From: CAWFYI01 sp963820105
Lineage (GTDB): Bacteria > Patescibacteriota > Saccharimonadia > Saccharimonadales > UBA4665
Assembly (NCBI GenBank): GCA_963820105.1
Contig: CAWFYI010000001.1
Location: 806,001 to 870,000, forward strand
DNA: 64,000 bases
Direction of reading: 5' to 3'
The notes below the pieces were generated by a model. The model did not search any database. It was not told the DNA's origin and worked only from the letters and a program-made list of their open reading frames with translations. Positions within the stretch are counted from its first letter, which is position 1. Each line of letters begins with the position of its first letter. Below are positions 32,266-41,138 of the stretch, one piece after another. Both the position numbers and the translations under genes were made by a program.

Positions 32266-32505
32266 ATGGATAGTCTTCGCAATATTTTAAGCGGCAAGGA
32301 TTTTGACGAGCCGCCGGAGATGGCAAGCATCAAGAAGTACGTTCAGGACGAATTCAAGGTCGCGGTATCGGTGCTGGTGCGCGATAAAGACATAGTAATC
32401 CAAGTGCCGAACGCGGCTATGGCCAATACGCTGCGCCTGCGCGGGCCGGAAATCAAGCGCCGCTGTCAGATCGATAAACGCCTGACGTTCCGTATAGGCG
32501 GCTAG
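32266..32505 (+). CDS. Small DciA/DUF721-like protein
   Basis: The 79-residue protein has the core pattern of DUF721: a helix, two strands (Val-Ala-Val-Ser-Val-Leu-Val, Asp-Ile-Val-Ile-Gln-Val), then Asn-Ala-Ala-Met-Ala-Asn-Thr-Leu-Arg-Leu-Arg-Gly-Pro-Glu-Ile. DciA loads the replicative helicase DnaB in many bacteria that lack DnaC. The similarity is weak and rests on this short pattern. It is divergent from mutM. Confidence 0.5.
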   Translation: MDSLRNILSGKDFDEPPEMASIKKYVQDEFKVAVSVLVRDKDIVIQVPNAAMANTLRLRGPEIKRRCQIDKRLTFRIGG

Positions 32506-32533
32506 GCGGCCAAACAGCTAAGAACCGGTCGGG

Positions 32534-33091
32534 CTACAGGTTTATGTCTTTGGTCAGATCCTTGTAGCCGGGCACCTGGGCTTTGAACAGCTTGAGCGTA
32601 ATGTCCGTACCGCCAAGGTAGGTCTTGGTGTGGTCGCAGCTGGTGTTCCAATAGCGTTCCAGGTTCTTGCCATCTTGCTTCAGTTCGAATATATAACGGT
32701 CGCCCAGCGGGCAGTAGCCGCTTTCGTCACGCAGTGCGGAGTCGTTTCTACCATAGGTGAACCCGACGCGCATAAGAGCATGCAGGAAGGCGTCGTACGC
32801 GTCCTGGTTGTTTGAGTAGAGCCTGGTGTCGACGGCATTGCCCTGGTAACCCTGGATGTGTTCGTAGGTCACGTCGCCGTTATCCACGGTAATCCGTATC
32901 TGTTCGTGGTCCGACTCCGCATTTATCGGTCCGTCTATGGTCAGTATGACCTGAGCATCGGTCGACGCGTACTCATAAAGCGGCTTGGAAGCGACTTTGG
33001 GTTTGGACTTACTGCCGCCGCCACTAAGCAACAGTACTATCAGCAGTACTAACAATCCGAGAGTGATGATCAAACCGATGAAATAGCGCAT
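32534..33091 (-). CDS. Membrane-anchored protein of unknown function
   Basis: The 185-residue protein from ATG 33091 has one N-terminal membrane segment with a Leu/Ile-rich core, a Gly-Gly-Gly-Ser-Lys-Ser-Lys-Pro linker and a beta-rich outside domain. Two cysteines (in Gly-Tyr-Cys-Pro-Leu-Gly and Thr-Ser-Cys-Asp-His) may form a disulfide. GAGG 7 bases before the ATG supports this start over a GTG at 33103. No family recognised. Confidence 0.65.
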   Translation of the reverse strand: MRYFIGLIITLGLLVLLIVLLLSGGGSKSKPKVASKPLYEYASTDAQVILTIDGPINAESDHEQIRITVDNGDVTYEHIQGYQGNAVDTRLYSNNQDAYDAFLHALMRVGFTYGRNDSALRDESGYCPLGDRYIFELKQDGKNLERYWNTSCDHTKTYLGGTDITLKLFKAQVPGYKDLTKDINL

Positions 33092-33186
33092 ATTCTGCCT
33101 CACAAACCGTGATTGTACTTATACTACCACTATTGTGCGCTTTTTGCAACATCATGTAGGCGTTAAGTAGTGTAAAATAATGAGGT

Positions 33187-33639
33187 ATGAAACTGACCTA
33201 TCAGACCGGCATAGCCACGATGATCCAGTTCATTCTCCTAAGCTTCCTGGGGATTGCCAACGGAGCTAACTCCGTGGTCACTACCTGCCGGCATGACAGC
33301 ACCGACTGCATCAGCAATCTGATCGTATCGATAATTTTCTTCATACTGACCGCTCTGTGGTTCGGCGCAGTCTGGGTACTAGGCGCCATGACGCAGGAAA
33401 GCCGCAATAAACGCCTGGCGCTGCTGCTCATAGGCGCCGAAGGCATGATAGCCCTGATAGCATCTTTCAACGCCAAACATCACACGGACATACTGGGGCT
33501 GGCCACCAGTCTGCTGGATCTGGCTCTGGCGGTCTGGATCATCGTCCTGGCCTGGCGGCTTATGCGGTCCGAGGGTCAGCGCATCACCTCTGGCGGCCGC
33601 CGCCGCAAACGCCAGCGCCGCCACAATCTGGAAAGCTAG
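33187..33639 (+). CDS. Four-helix membrane protein of unknown function
   Basis: The 150-residue protein has about four hydrophobic segments and a very basic C-terminal tail (Arg-Arg-Arg-Lys-Arg-Gln-Arg-Arg), which places that end inside. Two cysteines lie between helices 1 and 2. It is convergent with the TauE gene. Confidence 0.65.
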   Translation: MKLTYQTGIATMIQFILLSFLGIANGANSVVTTCRHDSTDCISNLIVSIIFFILTALWFGAVWVLGAMTQESRNKRLALLLIGAEGMIALIASFNAKHHTDILGLATSLLDLALAVWIIVLAWRLMRSEGQRITSGGRRRKRQRRHNLES

Positions 33640-33652
33640 CACTGGCCCCGGT

Positions 33653-34399
33653 TCAGCGGAAGAACAGAAGTTTGATGCTTGATGCTATGGCCACGATTAT
33701 GAACACTGCCCTCACCCAGGCGTTGCCCTCTTTGAGCGCAGTCTTCGCCCCTATGCCGGCGCCTATGTACATGCCCGCGGTAAGCGGCACCCCAAGCCTG
33801 AAGTTCACCAGTCCATGGGTCAGAAAAACCAAGAAAGCCGTGCCGGCCACGAAAATCGTGGTCACTGAAATCGTCGACTTGGCCTGTATGTAAGTCATGC
33901 CGAAGAAGTAGACCATGGCATACATAGCGAACACCGCCGCACCGGCGCCCAGGAACCCGGCGTATATCATGATCAAAAAATATACTAAGTAACCCGCCGC
34001 TACCTTGTTCCTGCCCTCGCGGACGGTTTTAAGGCCCTTTCCCGAGTTGAATATAACTACAGGGATTAACAGCAACAGAAGTACGCCCACTACGACGGTC
34101 AATGCGTCGGCATTGACACGGACCAGCACACTGGCGCCCAGGAGTCCGCCTAGTACTGACGCTGGCACCAGTTTGAAGCCGGTTTTCCAGCGTACCATTC
34201 CGGCCTTCTGATACACGGGCAGAGCCGACGCCACTATGCCGAGTCCGGTCATCGAGTTGGTAGCGATGGCTGAATCCGCCGACAAGCCCAGAAATATTAG
34301 CACCGGTATGGATATGATGCCGGCGCCGCCCGTGACCCCGCCCAGGAACCCGCCAGCGATTCCGGCCAGTAAGCTTATAATTATGTGCGCGATATCCAC
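33653..34399 (-). CDS. TauE/SafE-family anion exporter
   Basis: The 248-residue protein has about eight membrane helices and the family repeats Gly-Phe-Leu-Gly-Gly-Val-Thr-Gly-Gly-Ala-Gly near the start and Gly-Phe-Leu-Gly-Ala-Gly-Ala in the second half. Members move sulfite, sulfonates or related anions. It starts with GTG. No sulphur-metabolism gene is adjacent, so the substrate is open. Confidence 0.85.
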   Translation of the reverse strand: MDIAHIIISLLAGIAGGFLGGVTGGAGIISIPVLIFLGLSADSAIATNSMTGLGIVASALPVYQKAGMVRWKTGFKLVPASVLGGLLGASVLVRVNADALTVVVGVLLLLLIPVVIFNSGKGLKTVREGRNKVAAGYLVYFLIMIYAGFLGAGAAVFAMYAMVYFFGMTYIQAKSTISVTTIFVAGTAFLVFLTHGLVNFRLGVPLTAGMYIGAGIGAKTALKEGNAWVRAVFIIVAIASSIKLLFFR

Positions 34400-34431
34400 G
34401 TTAAAAGCCGAGTTTTGGTTTTAATCATTGC

Positions 34432-34566
34432 CTATATCTTAGCATTAAACAAGGCGGCTAGTTTATTAAAAACTTCTTGGATAATGCGATATTCTTTTTG
34501 TAATCCAGCCCGCAGCTGGGCGGCTTCCTTGGCGACAAAGAAATCCGCACTTACAGCGTGTACCAA
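34432..34566 (-). CDS. Possible small ORF, 44 residues
   Basis: A frame from TTG 34566 to TAG 34432 encodes a helical, amphipathic peptide with Ala-Lys-Glu-Ala-Ala-Gln-Leu-Arg-Ala-Gly-Leu-Gln and Ile-Ile-Gln-Glu-Val-Phe-Asn-Lys-Leu. No ribosome binding site or promoter is clear. It could be a gene remnant. Confidence 0.25.
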   Translation of the reverse strand: MVHAVSADFFVAKEAAQLRAGLQKEYRIIQEVFNKLAALFNAKI

Positions 34567-34588
34567 GCTAAGTAAAAACAGCCATTAT

Positions 34589-34616
34589 TTGATTTTGCTT
34601 GTTTTTATGGTATTCT
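34589..34616 (+). promoter_or_regulatory. Promoter of the winged-helix gene, leaderless type
   Basis: TTGATT (34589-34594) and TATTCT (34611-34616) are 16 bases apart; the ATG at 34623 follows after 6 bases. Confidence 0.55.
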
Positions 34617-34622
34617 AATTGC

Positions 34623-35024
34623 ATGGGTCGTGGAGCTGAAGAACTTAATCAACAAGAGTTGGCTGAACTTATGCAAGCCAGGGCGGCCGCTACTGCGGTC
34701 TTGAGGGCCGAGAATATAGTTGACCGGGAAGTCAGCTTCGTAGAAGCTTTGGCGATGCAGGCGATCGCACGCGCAGTTTCGGACAGTGAATGGTTTTATA
34801 TGGGAGCAATTACCGAGGCTACTAACCGCAACAAAGGCAACGTTCATAACTTACTTGAAAAAATGGAAGAGGACTTTGGCTTGCTCGCAAGCTCATGGGA
34901 AGAAGGTACAACGGGGGATGGAAGAACCAGGCAGATGCGCCAGTATGAACCCACGGAATTTGGCCGCAGGGTGTTCGGTTTATTTGCCCCAGGGGTCGAG
35001 GGATTCGCCGAAAAACCAGCTTAA
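34623..35024 (+). CDS. Winged-helix DNA-binding protein
   Basis: The 133-residue protein has a long N-terminal helix, then a winged-helix pattern near residues 55-115: Ala-Ile-Thr-Glu-Ala-Thr-Asn-Arg-Asn-Lys-Gly-Asn-Val-His-Asn-Leu-Leu as recognition helix, a wing with Thr-Arg-Gln-Met-Arg-Gln-Tyr, and Glu-Pro-Thr-Glu-Phe-Gly-Arg-Arg-Val. This resembles PadR/MarR-type regulators. The target is unknown. ATG 34623 is supported by the -10 six bases upstream. Confidence 0.65.
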   Translation: MGRGAEELNQQELAELMQARAAATAVLRAENIVDREVSFVEALAMQAIARAVSDSEWFYMGAITEATNRNKGNVHNLLEKMEEDFGLLASSWEEGTTGDGRTRQMRQYEPTEFGRRVFGLFAPGVEGFAEKPA

Positions 35025-35263
35025 AACATCAATCAAAGTAAATAGACTCAGCGGAAAAATAGCAGTTTAATACTTGCAGCAGCTACATGGATTTATATCT
35101 GGAAATGTCTATCTCGGTAATTGTGTAGTGCTTCATCTGGACGCCTCGTTACTTATAGTTTCCTAAGTCTTATTGGAATCGTCAATTAAACATAATATTG
35201 TTTTAATAAATCGCTAACTCTATACGCTGTTCATCGAGCTCTATGTCAATGTATACTGGAACC

Positions 35264-35443
35264 ATGCTTATGAAGAGAATTAAATCACTGGACCGGGAAT
35301 GGGAAAAGCTGATGACCAAGGGCAAGAAGCTCGGCAAAGCCGCTGTCTACCAGTCAGAGGAAGAAGTGGCTTTGGAAATCACGCGCCAGCGCCGCAAACG
35401 TGAGCCATGGCGCAAGGACACTGCCAAGTATCGCAACCGGTGA
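35264..35443 (+). CDS. Small basic protein of unknown function
   Basis: The 59-residue, strongly basic protein is mostly helical (Arg-Ile-Lys-Ser-Leu-Asp-Arg-Glu-Trp-Glu-Lys-Leu). TATACT ends 6 bases before ATG 35264; an ATG at 35243 would add 7 residues. It ends one base before polA on the other strand. Nucleic-acid binding is possible from the charge only. Confidence 0.5.
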   Translation: MLMKRIKSLDREWEKLMTKGKKLGKAAVYQSEEEVALEITRQRRKREPWRKDTAKYRNR

Positions 35444-38107
35444 TTATAATTCGCCCCAGTTGGTGCCGGTGGTGGTGTCGACGTCCAGGCGGACGGGTAG
35501 TTTGTAGACGTTTTCCATAGTTTTCTTCAAAAGCCGGCCCACGGCGGCGGCTTCAGCCGCCGGGCATTCGATTATCAGGGAGTCATGGATCTGCAACAGC
35601 ATGTGGCAGCCGGGGTGCTGTTTGCGTAAGAGCTCGTCGGCCTGAATCATCGCCAGCTTCATCAGGTCGGCTTCGGTGCCCTGGATGGGCATGTTGATAG
35701 CGGCGCGCTCGGCGGCCTGGCGAACCATAAAGTTGCTCGATTTGATGTCCGGCATCGGGCGGCGGCGGCCGAACAGGGTTTCCACGTAGCCCTTTTCGCG
35801 CGCGAATTCCTTGATACGCTCCATGTAATCGAACAGCGGCCTGCGCAGGTCTTTGTAGCGTTCAATGAAGCTGGTAGCCTGCTCGTGGCTCATGCCTGTG
35901 GCTTTGACCAGGCCATGCGGGCTCATGCCGTAAAGTATGCCGAAGTTAATCACTTTGGCCGCGCGGCGCATCTGTTTGGTGACGTCTTCCTGTTCGCGGT
36001 TGTAAACTAAAGCCGCCGTAGTGTTATGGATGTCTGCGCCGCGGTTGAACATATCGATCAGTTCCTTGTCCTTGGCCAGCACCGCCGCGAGCCGCAACTC
36101 GAACTGCGAATAGTCCGCGCTGACCAGCTTGTTGCCCTTGCCCGCCACGAACGCCGTGCGGATGCGCCGGCCCAGATCCGTGCGCGTAGGAATATTCTGT
36201 AAATTCGGGTCGTTGCTGCTTAGGCGCCCGGTCTGGGCGACGGTCAGCGCGTACGTGGTGTGCAAGCGCGAATTCTCATCGACCTGCTGCGGTAGCGTAT
36301 CAATGTATGTGTTCTTCAGCTTGGCGACTTCACGGTACTGAGTAATTAAATCTATGATCTGGTGCGTACCGCGCAATTTATCGAGTTCGCTGGCGGCGGT
36401 GCTGTAACCGGTCTTGCCTTTTTTTATACCTTTCGTCGGCAGCTTCAGCTTCTCGAACAAAATATCGGCAAGTTGGGCGGGCGAACCGATGTTGAATTCT
36501 TGGTCGGCGTAACCGTAAATCTGCTGTTCATAGTCCGATACCAGATCACCGGCTTCATCCGCGAATTTCTCCAGGTATTTTACGTCCAGCTTGATACCCA
36601 TATGCTCCATGCGCGCCAGCACCGGGATGACCGGCCATTCTATGTCCTTGGCCAGCTTGACCAGCTTGGGCGTCTTTTTCAGGTCGGCAGCCTGCTGATC
36701 GTGCAAAGCTTTGATGGTCGCTATAATCTCGGGCGCATGCCTGATTACCTCGTCCGGGCTAAGGTTTTCGAACGGCGAACCCTCATAGTCCAAGTCCGAT
36801 TCGGCAAGCTCAGTCAAAGTTTGTTCACGCCTTAAGGCATTGAGTAAAAAAGCGCCGATAAGCACATCGTGCCCGATTTCCGGCAACTGCTTCACGCCAA
36901 GCTCGACCAGCACTTTTAGCGTGGACTTCAGATCGTAGCCAACTAGCGGTCTGACGTCCTGGAACTCTTTGGCAATAGCGGCATGGTCCAGCTTGCGCAA
37001 GTCCAGCGTATACGTATTCTTGCCGTCAAGGCTGATTATCAGCACTTCCGGATCACGCCCGGACTTACCGGCCGAGCGCCCGTGGATATAAAAGTATTCG
37101 GAGTCCCCCAGCTTAAGTCCGGCCGCCTTTTCATTGCTGTCAATCAACGTGTTCCTGCCCGCGGCCAGCGGGTGGCCGCCGTTCTTCGCCTGGTGGTCGT
37201 CCACGGCTACCTGCATGACTTCCGGCAGCTGGCGGGCCAGCGTACGGAACTCCAGTTGCTGCAGCAGTTCCAGTATCTTGCCGGGCTGCATATGGTGGCC
37301 GTCGACTTCCTGCAAGTTCAGCTTGATCGGCGCGTCCGTCCAGATGCGAGCCAGTTCCTTGCTCAGATAGGCCAGCTTCTTGCCAGCCTCCAGTTTCTTG
37401 CGCGTAGATTCCTTTATAAGCGGCAGATTGTCGTAGATTCCGTCCAGCGTCTTGTACTGCTTGAGCAATTCCACGGCGCCTTTCTCGCCCACGCCCGGCA
37501 CGCCCGGAATATTGTCGGACGAATCGCCTTTTAAGGCCTTCATATCCAGAAACTGGTTCACCAGGATTCCGTATTTGGCCTCGAAACTCTTTGGTGAATA
37601 CAATTCTATGTTGCTCAGGCCCGTCTTGAGCGCGTAGACGTGCGTAAGCGGATTGATAGCCTGGAGCATGTCCAGGTCAGAGGTCACAAGTAGTGTTTCT
37701 ATGTCTTTTTTGGCCGCCTGAACCGCCAAAGTACCCATAATGTCGTCGGCTTCGTAATCATCCAGCTCATAAAGCGGCCAGCCGAACGCGTTTAGTAGTT
37801 CATGCAGCAACGGAATCTGCGCCTTGAAATCCTCTGGCGCCGGCTTGCGCCCGGCTTTGTATTCAGGATACATCTCCACGCGCTTTCTGATGTTCGTTTT
37901 GGGCTTGTCCCATGCCACCGCCACGTAATCCGGCTTCAGTCTGCGCACGACCTCCAGCGCCATGGTCGCGAAGCCGAAGATGCCGCCGGTCGGCATGCCG
38001 TCCTTGGTCGCCAAGTTCGACATGGCATAGTACCCGCGGTAAAACACGCTCTTGCCGTCGATTATGACGAACTTTTTCCTAGCCTCGCCAGCCGGCTCCT
38101 TACTCAT
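35444..38107 (-). CDS. polA: DNA polymerase I
   Basis: The 887-residue protein has a 5'-nuclease domain (residues 1-300, Tyr-Arg-Gly-Tyr-Tyr-Ala-Met-Ser, Asp-Asp-Tyr-Glu-Ala-Asp-Asp), a degenerate 3'-5' exonuclease-like domain, and a polymerase domain. Polymerase motifs include Asp-Tyr-Ser-Gln-Phe-Glu-Leu-Arg (A), Arg-Arg-Ala-Ala-Lys-Val-Ile-Asn-Phe-Gly (B) and Gln-Ile-His-Asp-Ser (C). The acidic exonuclease residues are not evident, so it probably lacks proofreading. It fills gaps and removes primers. A palindrome copy lies 44 bases before the ATG. Confidence 0.95.
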   Translation of the reverse strand: MSKEPAGEARKKFVIIDGKSVFYRGYYAMSNLATKDGMPTGGIFGFATMALEVVRRLKPDYVAVAWDKPKTNIRKRVEMYPEYKAGRKPAPEDFKAQIPLLHELLNAFGWPLYELDDYEADDIMGTLAVQAAKKDIETLLVTSDLDMLQAINPLTHVYALKTGLSNIELYSPKSFEAKYGILVNQFLDMKALKGDSSDNIPGVPGVGEKGAVELLKQYKTLDGIYDNLPLIKESTRKKLEAGKKLAYLSKELARIWTDAPIKLNLQEVDGHHMQPGKILELLQQLEFRTLARQLPEVMQVAVDDHQAKNGGHPLAAGRNTLIDSNEKAAGLKLGDSEYFYIHGRSAGKSGRDPEVLIISLDGKNTYTLDLRKLDHAAIAKEFQDVRPLVGYDLKSTLKVLVELGVKQLPEIGHDVLIGAFLLNALRREQTLTELAESDLDYEGSPFENLSPDEVIRHAPEIIATIKALHDQQAADLKKTPKLVKLAKDIEWPVIPVLARMEHMGIKLDVKYLEKFADEAGDLVSDYEQQIYGYADQEFNIGSPAQLADILFEKLKLPTKGIKKGKTGYSTAASELDKLRGTHQIIDLITQYREVAKLKNTYIDTLPQQVDENSRLHTTYALTVAQTGRLSSNDPNLQNIPTRTDLGRRIRTAFVAGKGNKLVSADYSQFELRLAAVLAKDKELIDMFNRGADIHNTTAALVYNREQEDVTKQMRRAAKVINFGILYGMSPHGLVKATGMSHEQATSFIERYKDLRRPLFDYMERIKEFAREKGYVETLFGRRRPMPDIKSSNFMVRQAAERAAINMPIQGTEADLMKLAMIQADELLRKQHPGCHMLLQIHDSLIIECPAAEAAAVGRLLKKTMENVYKLPVRLDVDTTTGTNWGEL

Positions 38108-38150
38108 ACTTTCAAGTATACGCCCTGGTTCGCCACATACTGAGATTGCT

Positions 38151-38205
38151 ATATATAATATATGATATGGAATAACAGGGGTAGGCCATATGATATATTA
38201 TATAT
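38151..38205 (-). repeat. Dispersed palindrome, copy B (upstream of polA)
   Basis: Arms 38151-38170 and 38186-38205 (19 of 20 paired) flank a 15-base loop AATAACAGGGGTAGG. At the seventh pair this copy has A-T where the other two have G-C, on both arms. Confidence 0.8.
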
Positions 38206-38211
38206 CGTCCA

Positions 38212-38742
38212 TTAAGCTGTGCGTGTACGCGCGCCGTTTTCAGTCACTATCATGTCTAATCGTACGTCGTGGGCTTCAATAGGAATTCGCGCAACCTTAC
38301 ATGCTTCGTAACAAACGCCGATTTTCTTGGCCGAAGGCTGGCCAGCCAGAAATTTATCATAATAGCCGCCGCCGTAGCCCACACGGTGCAGTTTTTCATC
38401 GAAGCCCAGCATCGGCACGATTATCACGTCGAACTGGGGTGTTTCGGCTACGGGCCGGTCGTCAGCGGTGTCCACTACCCGCCACTCGTCCCCGAATTTG
38501 CGCGAAGTATACACGCGGACGTCGGCTTTGTCGGTCTGCAGGGCCGTGACAAAATCCACCAGGTCTACTTCACCAAGGTACATGATCGGCTCGAAACAAT
38601 GCACGCTGCCAACCTTCGGCCAATATACCTCCTGCAAAAGCGCAGAGGCGATAGCAGTAGACTTGTGCTGGCGGTCCGCGGCGCCCAGGGCCATGCGGGC
38701 TTCCTGCAAGGATTTGCGCAGTTGCTGTTTGGTAGAATCCAT
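38212..38742 (-). CDS. 5-formyltetrahydrofolate cyclo-ligase
   Basis: The 176-residue protein has the family motif Gly-Tyr-Gly-Gly-Gly-Tyr-Tyr-Asp-Lys-Phe-Leu and the N-terminal ATP-site pattern Lys-Gln-Gln-Leu-Arg-Lys-Ser. It turns 5-formyl-THF into methenyl-THF using ATP, returning stored folate to one-carbon metabolism. TAGAAT ends 6 bases before the ATG and overlaps a possible -10 for the divergent membrane gene. Confidence 0.93.
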   Translation of the reverse strand: MDSTKQQLRKSLQEARMALGAADRQHKSTAIASALLQEVYWPKVGSVHCFEPIMYLGEVDLVDFVTALQTDKADVRVYTSRKFGDEWRVVDTADDRPVAETPQFDVIIVPMLGFDEKLHRVGYGGGYYDKFLAGQPSAKKIGVCYEACKVARIPIEAHDVRLDMIVTENGARTRTA

Positions 38743-38764
38743 TCCTTTATTCTAAACTAAAACC

Positions 38765-39421
38765 ATGCTTCGTCACCGAATCGGTTTTGGGGAGCTGGTC
38801 CAAGCCCAGATAGCGCTGCTGGTGGCCATAGCCCTGCAGATATTAGCCAGGCGCATTGGCACAGATGTGTTGCCGGGCTCGCACGACTTCATTATCATCA
38901 CTGAATTGGTGCTGGCAGTGTTGATCGGGCTTACCGTCAACAACCGCCGCACCAGCGGCATAGGCCTGTACCATGTGTTCGCCGTCCTGCTGATGGGCAT
39001 AATCTCCGCTGCTAACGCCAGCGGGCTGATTTACGTCCTGCACTCGCTGATAGTCCAGCGAGGCACGGTGAACGGGGAAAGTCTACTGGCTTCCGGACTG
39101 GCGATATTCATAACCAACATAATAGTGTTCGGCCTGTGGTACTGGGAAATAGACAGCCCCGGCCTGACCCGCACGCGCTGGTCCCGCCACGACAAGGACT
39201 TCCAGTTCGTCCAGCAAGGCTTTGTAGACGAATTCCCGGACTGGCGCCCGGAATTCGCCGACTATCTGTTCATATCGATCACCAATGCCGTGAACTTCGC
39301 TCCGGCCGACTCAAAGCCGCTGACCCGCCAGGCAAAGATGCTGATGGCCTTGCAGGCGCTTGTTTCCGTGTTCACGCTGGCGCTATTAATCGCCCGCTCC
39401 GTCAGCATCCTCGGCTCCTAA
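38765..39421 (+). CDS. Integral membrane protein, DUF1345-like
   Basis: The 218-residue protein has about five or six hydrophobic segments. The C-terminal part (Phe-Ala-Asp-Tyr-Leu-Phe-Ile-Ser-Ile-Thr-Asn-Ala-Val-Asn-Phe, then Ser-Lys-Pro-Leu-Thr-Arg) resembles the DUF1345 pattern, where a similar segment resembles an ion-channel pore helix. The function of that group is unclear. It overlaps the convergent gene by 36 bases. Confidence 0.6.
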   Translation: MLRHRIGFGELVQAQIALLVAIALQILARRIGTDVLPGSHDFIIITELVLAVLIGLTVNNRRTSGIGLYHVFAVLLMGIISAANASGLIYVLHSLIVQRGTVNGESLLASGLAIFITNIIVFGLWYWEIDSPGLTRTRWSRHDKDFQFVQQGFVDEFPDWRPEFADYLFISITNAVNFAPADSKPLTRQAKMLMALQALVSVFTLALLIARSVSILGS

Positions 39422-40417
39422 GGCTTCTTCAAGCTTCACGGACATCTCAGCCATGTACTGTAGTTCACCAGGTAATTGTTTAACTGGAGGTGGCAAATCA
39501 GTGCCGCGTACCTCGTTAACAAGAGCGTTACCATAAGTAGCCAAGCCAACATGCCGCCCGGTTTCCAAACCAGCTAATGCTACTAGAACGGCGCGGGATG
39601 GGCGATACACGCCACTGGTAACAAAAGCAATGGGTCTTTCGGTATTCCAAGCTAATTTCTGTTCAGCATCTATTATCCCTATGATGTCAGCGGTGTTAGG
39701 TTGTTTACGATACCTTGGCTTGCCGTCCTCAACATAATCTTCTCTGTCAATCCGCAACATATGAACAGCTGTAGCTAGACTGCCGGAACCCAGGTAACCA
39801 ACGCGGACTAGCTGGCCGCTTGATTCTTGAGATACAGCATAGCCATTTTGTATATCATAAGAGAGGCTCATTACGCCCTGTATCTCATGTTCCTCTGGAT
39901 CCCTGAAATCAGGCAATTTTCGTAATACCTGAAGGGCCATATCATATTCAGTGTTACCTGTTTGACCACCGCCAAACAAATTAACAGCACTTGCAATTTC
40001 TGCTTCACCCTCAATCTTTCTTTGTGCGCTCGCAGTAAGAATAATAGCCCTGGGTTTAGCATCTGTGTCATTGGCCACAAGAAGTGCTTCCGCCATCATT
40101 TTGTGCGGTTGCCCGCCCTCTATGACTACCATGGATCCGCCAAGCCCCTGTTCGCCTATGGTCATGCTTTCCTCGCGGCCAAATCCCAATTCGTCAGCCC
40201 TGGCCATGAGCTGTTCTTTTTGTTCATCCGTAAGCTGCATGGGTTCGTCGCCTTCAGCGCGTACTGGGACATTGGGATTTGGGAATACAGTTCGTGGGTC
40301 TGCATCAGCATTTTCGGGTGAAACTATGCCTACTGCAGCTTTTAAAGTAGCCTGGGTATCAGCTAATACCTGTTCGGCATACTGATGCGGACTGGGTGCG
40401 CTTTCATTTGCTGGCAT
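39386..40417 (-). CDS. Hypothetical cytosolic protein, 343 residues
   Basis: I do not recognise it firmly. The centre has Ala-Ile-Ile-Leu-Thr-Ala-Ser-Ala and, 140 residues on, Ile-Ala-Phe-Val-Thr-Ser-Gly-Val-Tyr-Arg-Pro-Ser-Arg-Ala, a spacing and pattern that recall DUF218 (YdcF/ElyC) proteins. No membrane helix is present, unlike ElyC. The ends are acidic and probably disordered. It has its own promoter. Confidence 0.6.
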   Translation of the reverse strand: MPANESAPSPHQYAEQVLADTQATLKAAVGIVSPENADADPRTVFPNPNVPVRAEGDEPMQLTDEQKEQLMARADELGFGREESMTIGEQGLGGSMVVIEGGQPHKMMAEALLVANDTDAKPRAIILTASAQRKIEGEAEIASAVNLFGGGQTGNTEYDMALQVLRKLPDFRDPEEHEIQGVMSLSYDIQNGYAVSQESSGQLVRVGYLGSGSLATAVHMLRIDREDYVEDGKPRYRKQPNTADIIGIIDAEQKLAWNTERPIAFVTSGVYRPSRAVLVALAGLETGRHVGLATYGNALVNEVRGTDLPPPVKQLPGELQYMAEMSVKLEEALGAEDADGAGD

Positions 40418-40425
40418 ATCTATAC

Positions 40426-40454
40426 ATTATACACTATAACTATACTTTTAGCAA
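40426..40454 (-). promoter_or_regulatory. Promoter of the 343-residue gene, leaderless type
   Basis: TTGCTA (40449-40454) and TATAAT (40426-40431) are 17 bases apart on the minus strand; the ATG follows after 8 bases. Confidence 0.6.
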
Positions 40455-40536
40455 TTCTTGGGTTCAGTGGGGTGCGACTCGAGCCAGGCTACCAGATATG
40501 AGTACGTCCGCGGCATAGATTGCCTTTCCAGCCTCA

Positions 40537-41112
40537 TCAGAACCCCAAAACTTGTTCGACGTCTTTCAGAAATTCATCCTGCGGCTTATCGTTGTTTATG
40601 GCCGTGATGTCGCGGCGCCGCTTGACGCCGCCCATGTCCAGGGTGGCGGAGTCGCCGCTGCGCTTCATCTCTACAGCTTCGTCCGCTTTGAACTGCTCGA
40701 AGGTCTTAGCATCTTCGCCAGCCCTGCCCCGCTTGTCTATAGCGGCCTGGACGCGGTCGTAACGCACGCGCGGGTCGGCATCAATCCAAAGCACCGTGCC
40801 GCCTAGCTCGTGGACGCGGTCGGCCTCGCCGGGATTGCGCAAAGAAGCCAGCACCACGCCCGCATATTTGCCGCCTGAAGCCTTGTATTCGGCCACGGCC
40901 TTGTCCACCAGCACGCCAAGCCCCGACTCGCGGCGCCACTCGGCGCTGATGGAGCGCAAAACTTCCCGCTCTACCGGCAGTCCGCGGCGCACCGCCTCTT
41001 TCCTGAGCAGATCTGTAACCGACACAAAGAGATAACCGTGCTTGTCGGCCAGCATGTGCCCTACGGTGTCCTTGCCGGATCCGTTAGTGCCGGCTATTCC
41101 TATGATATTCAT
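40537..41112 (-). CDS. P-loop kinase (nucleotide or dephospho-CoA kinase-like)
   Basis: The 191-residue protein has the Walker A motif Gly-Thr-Asn-Gly-Ser-Gly-Lys-Asp-Thr at residues 8-16, Leu-Ala-Ser-Leu-Arg-Asn as a likely switch, and a lid-like region with Asp-Lys-Arg-Gly-Arg-Ala-Gly. The layout fits small-molecule kinases of the dephospho-CoA or nucleoside monophosphate type; the substrate cannot be decided. TATACT ends 7 bases before the ATG. Confidence 0.7.
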   Translation of the reverse strand: MNIIGIAGTNGSGKDTVGHMLADKHGYLFVSVTDLLRKEAVRRGLPVEREVLRSISAEWRRESGLGVLVDKAVAEYKASGGKYAGVVLASLRNPGEADRVHELGGTVLWIDADPRVRYDRVQAAIDKRGRAGEDAKTFEQFKADEAVEMKRSGDSATLDMGGVKRRRDITAINNDKPQDEFLKDVEQVLGF

Positions 41113-41138
41113 TCTAAATAGTATACAAGAGGTACAGT

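Noticed and set aside
35040..35263. 17-codon minus-strand ORF near 35.1 kb with a weak AGGCG upstream
   Set aside because: It is too short, has no good promoter and no other support.
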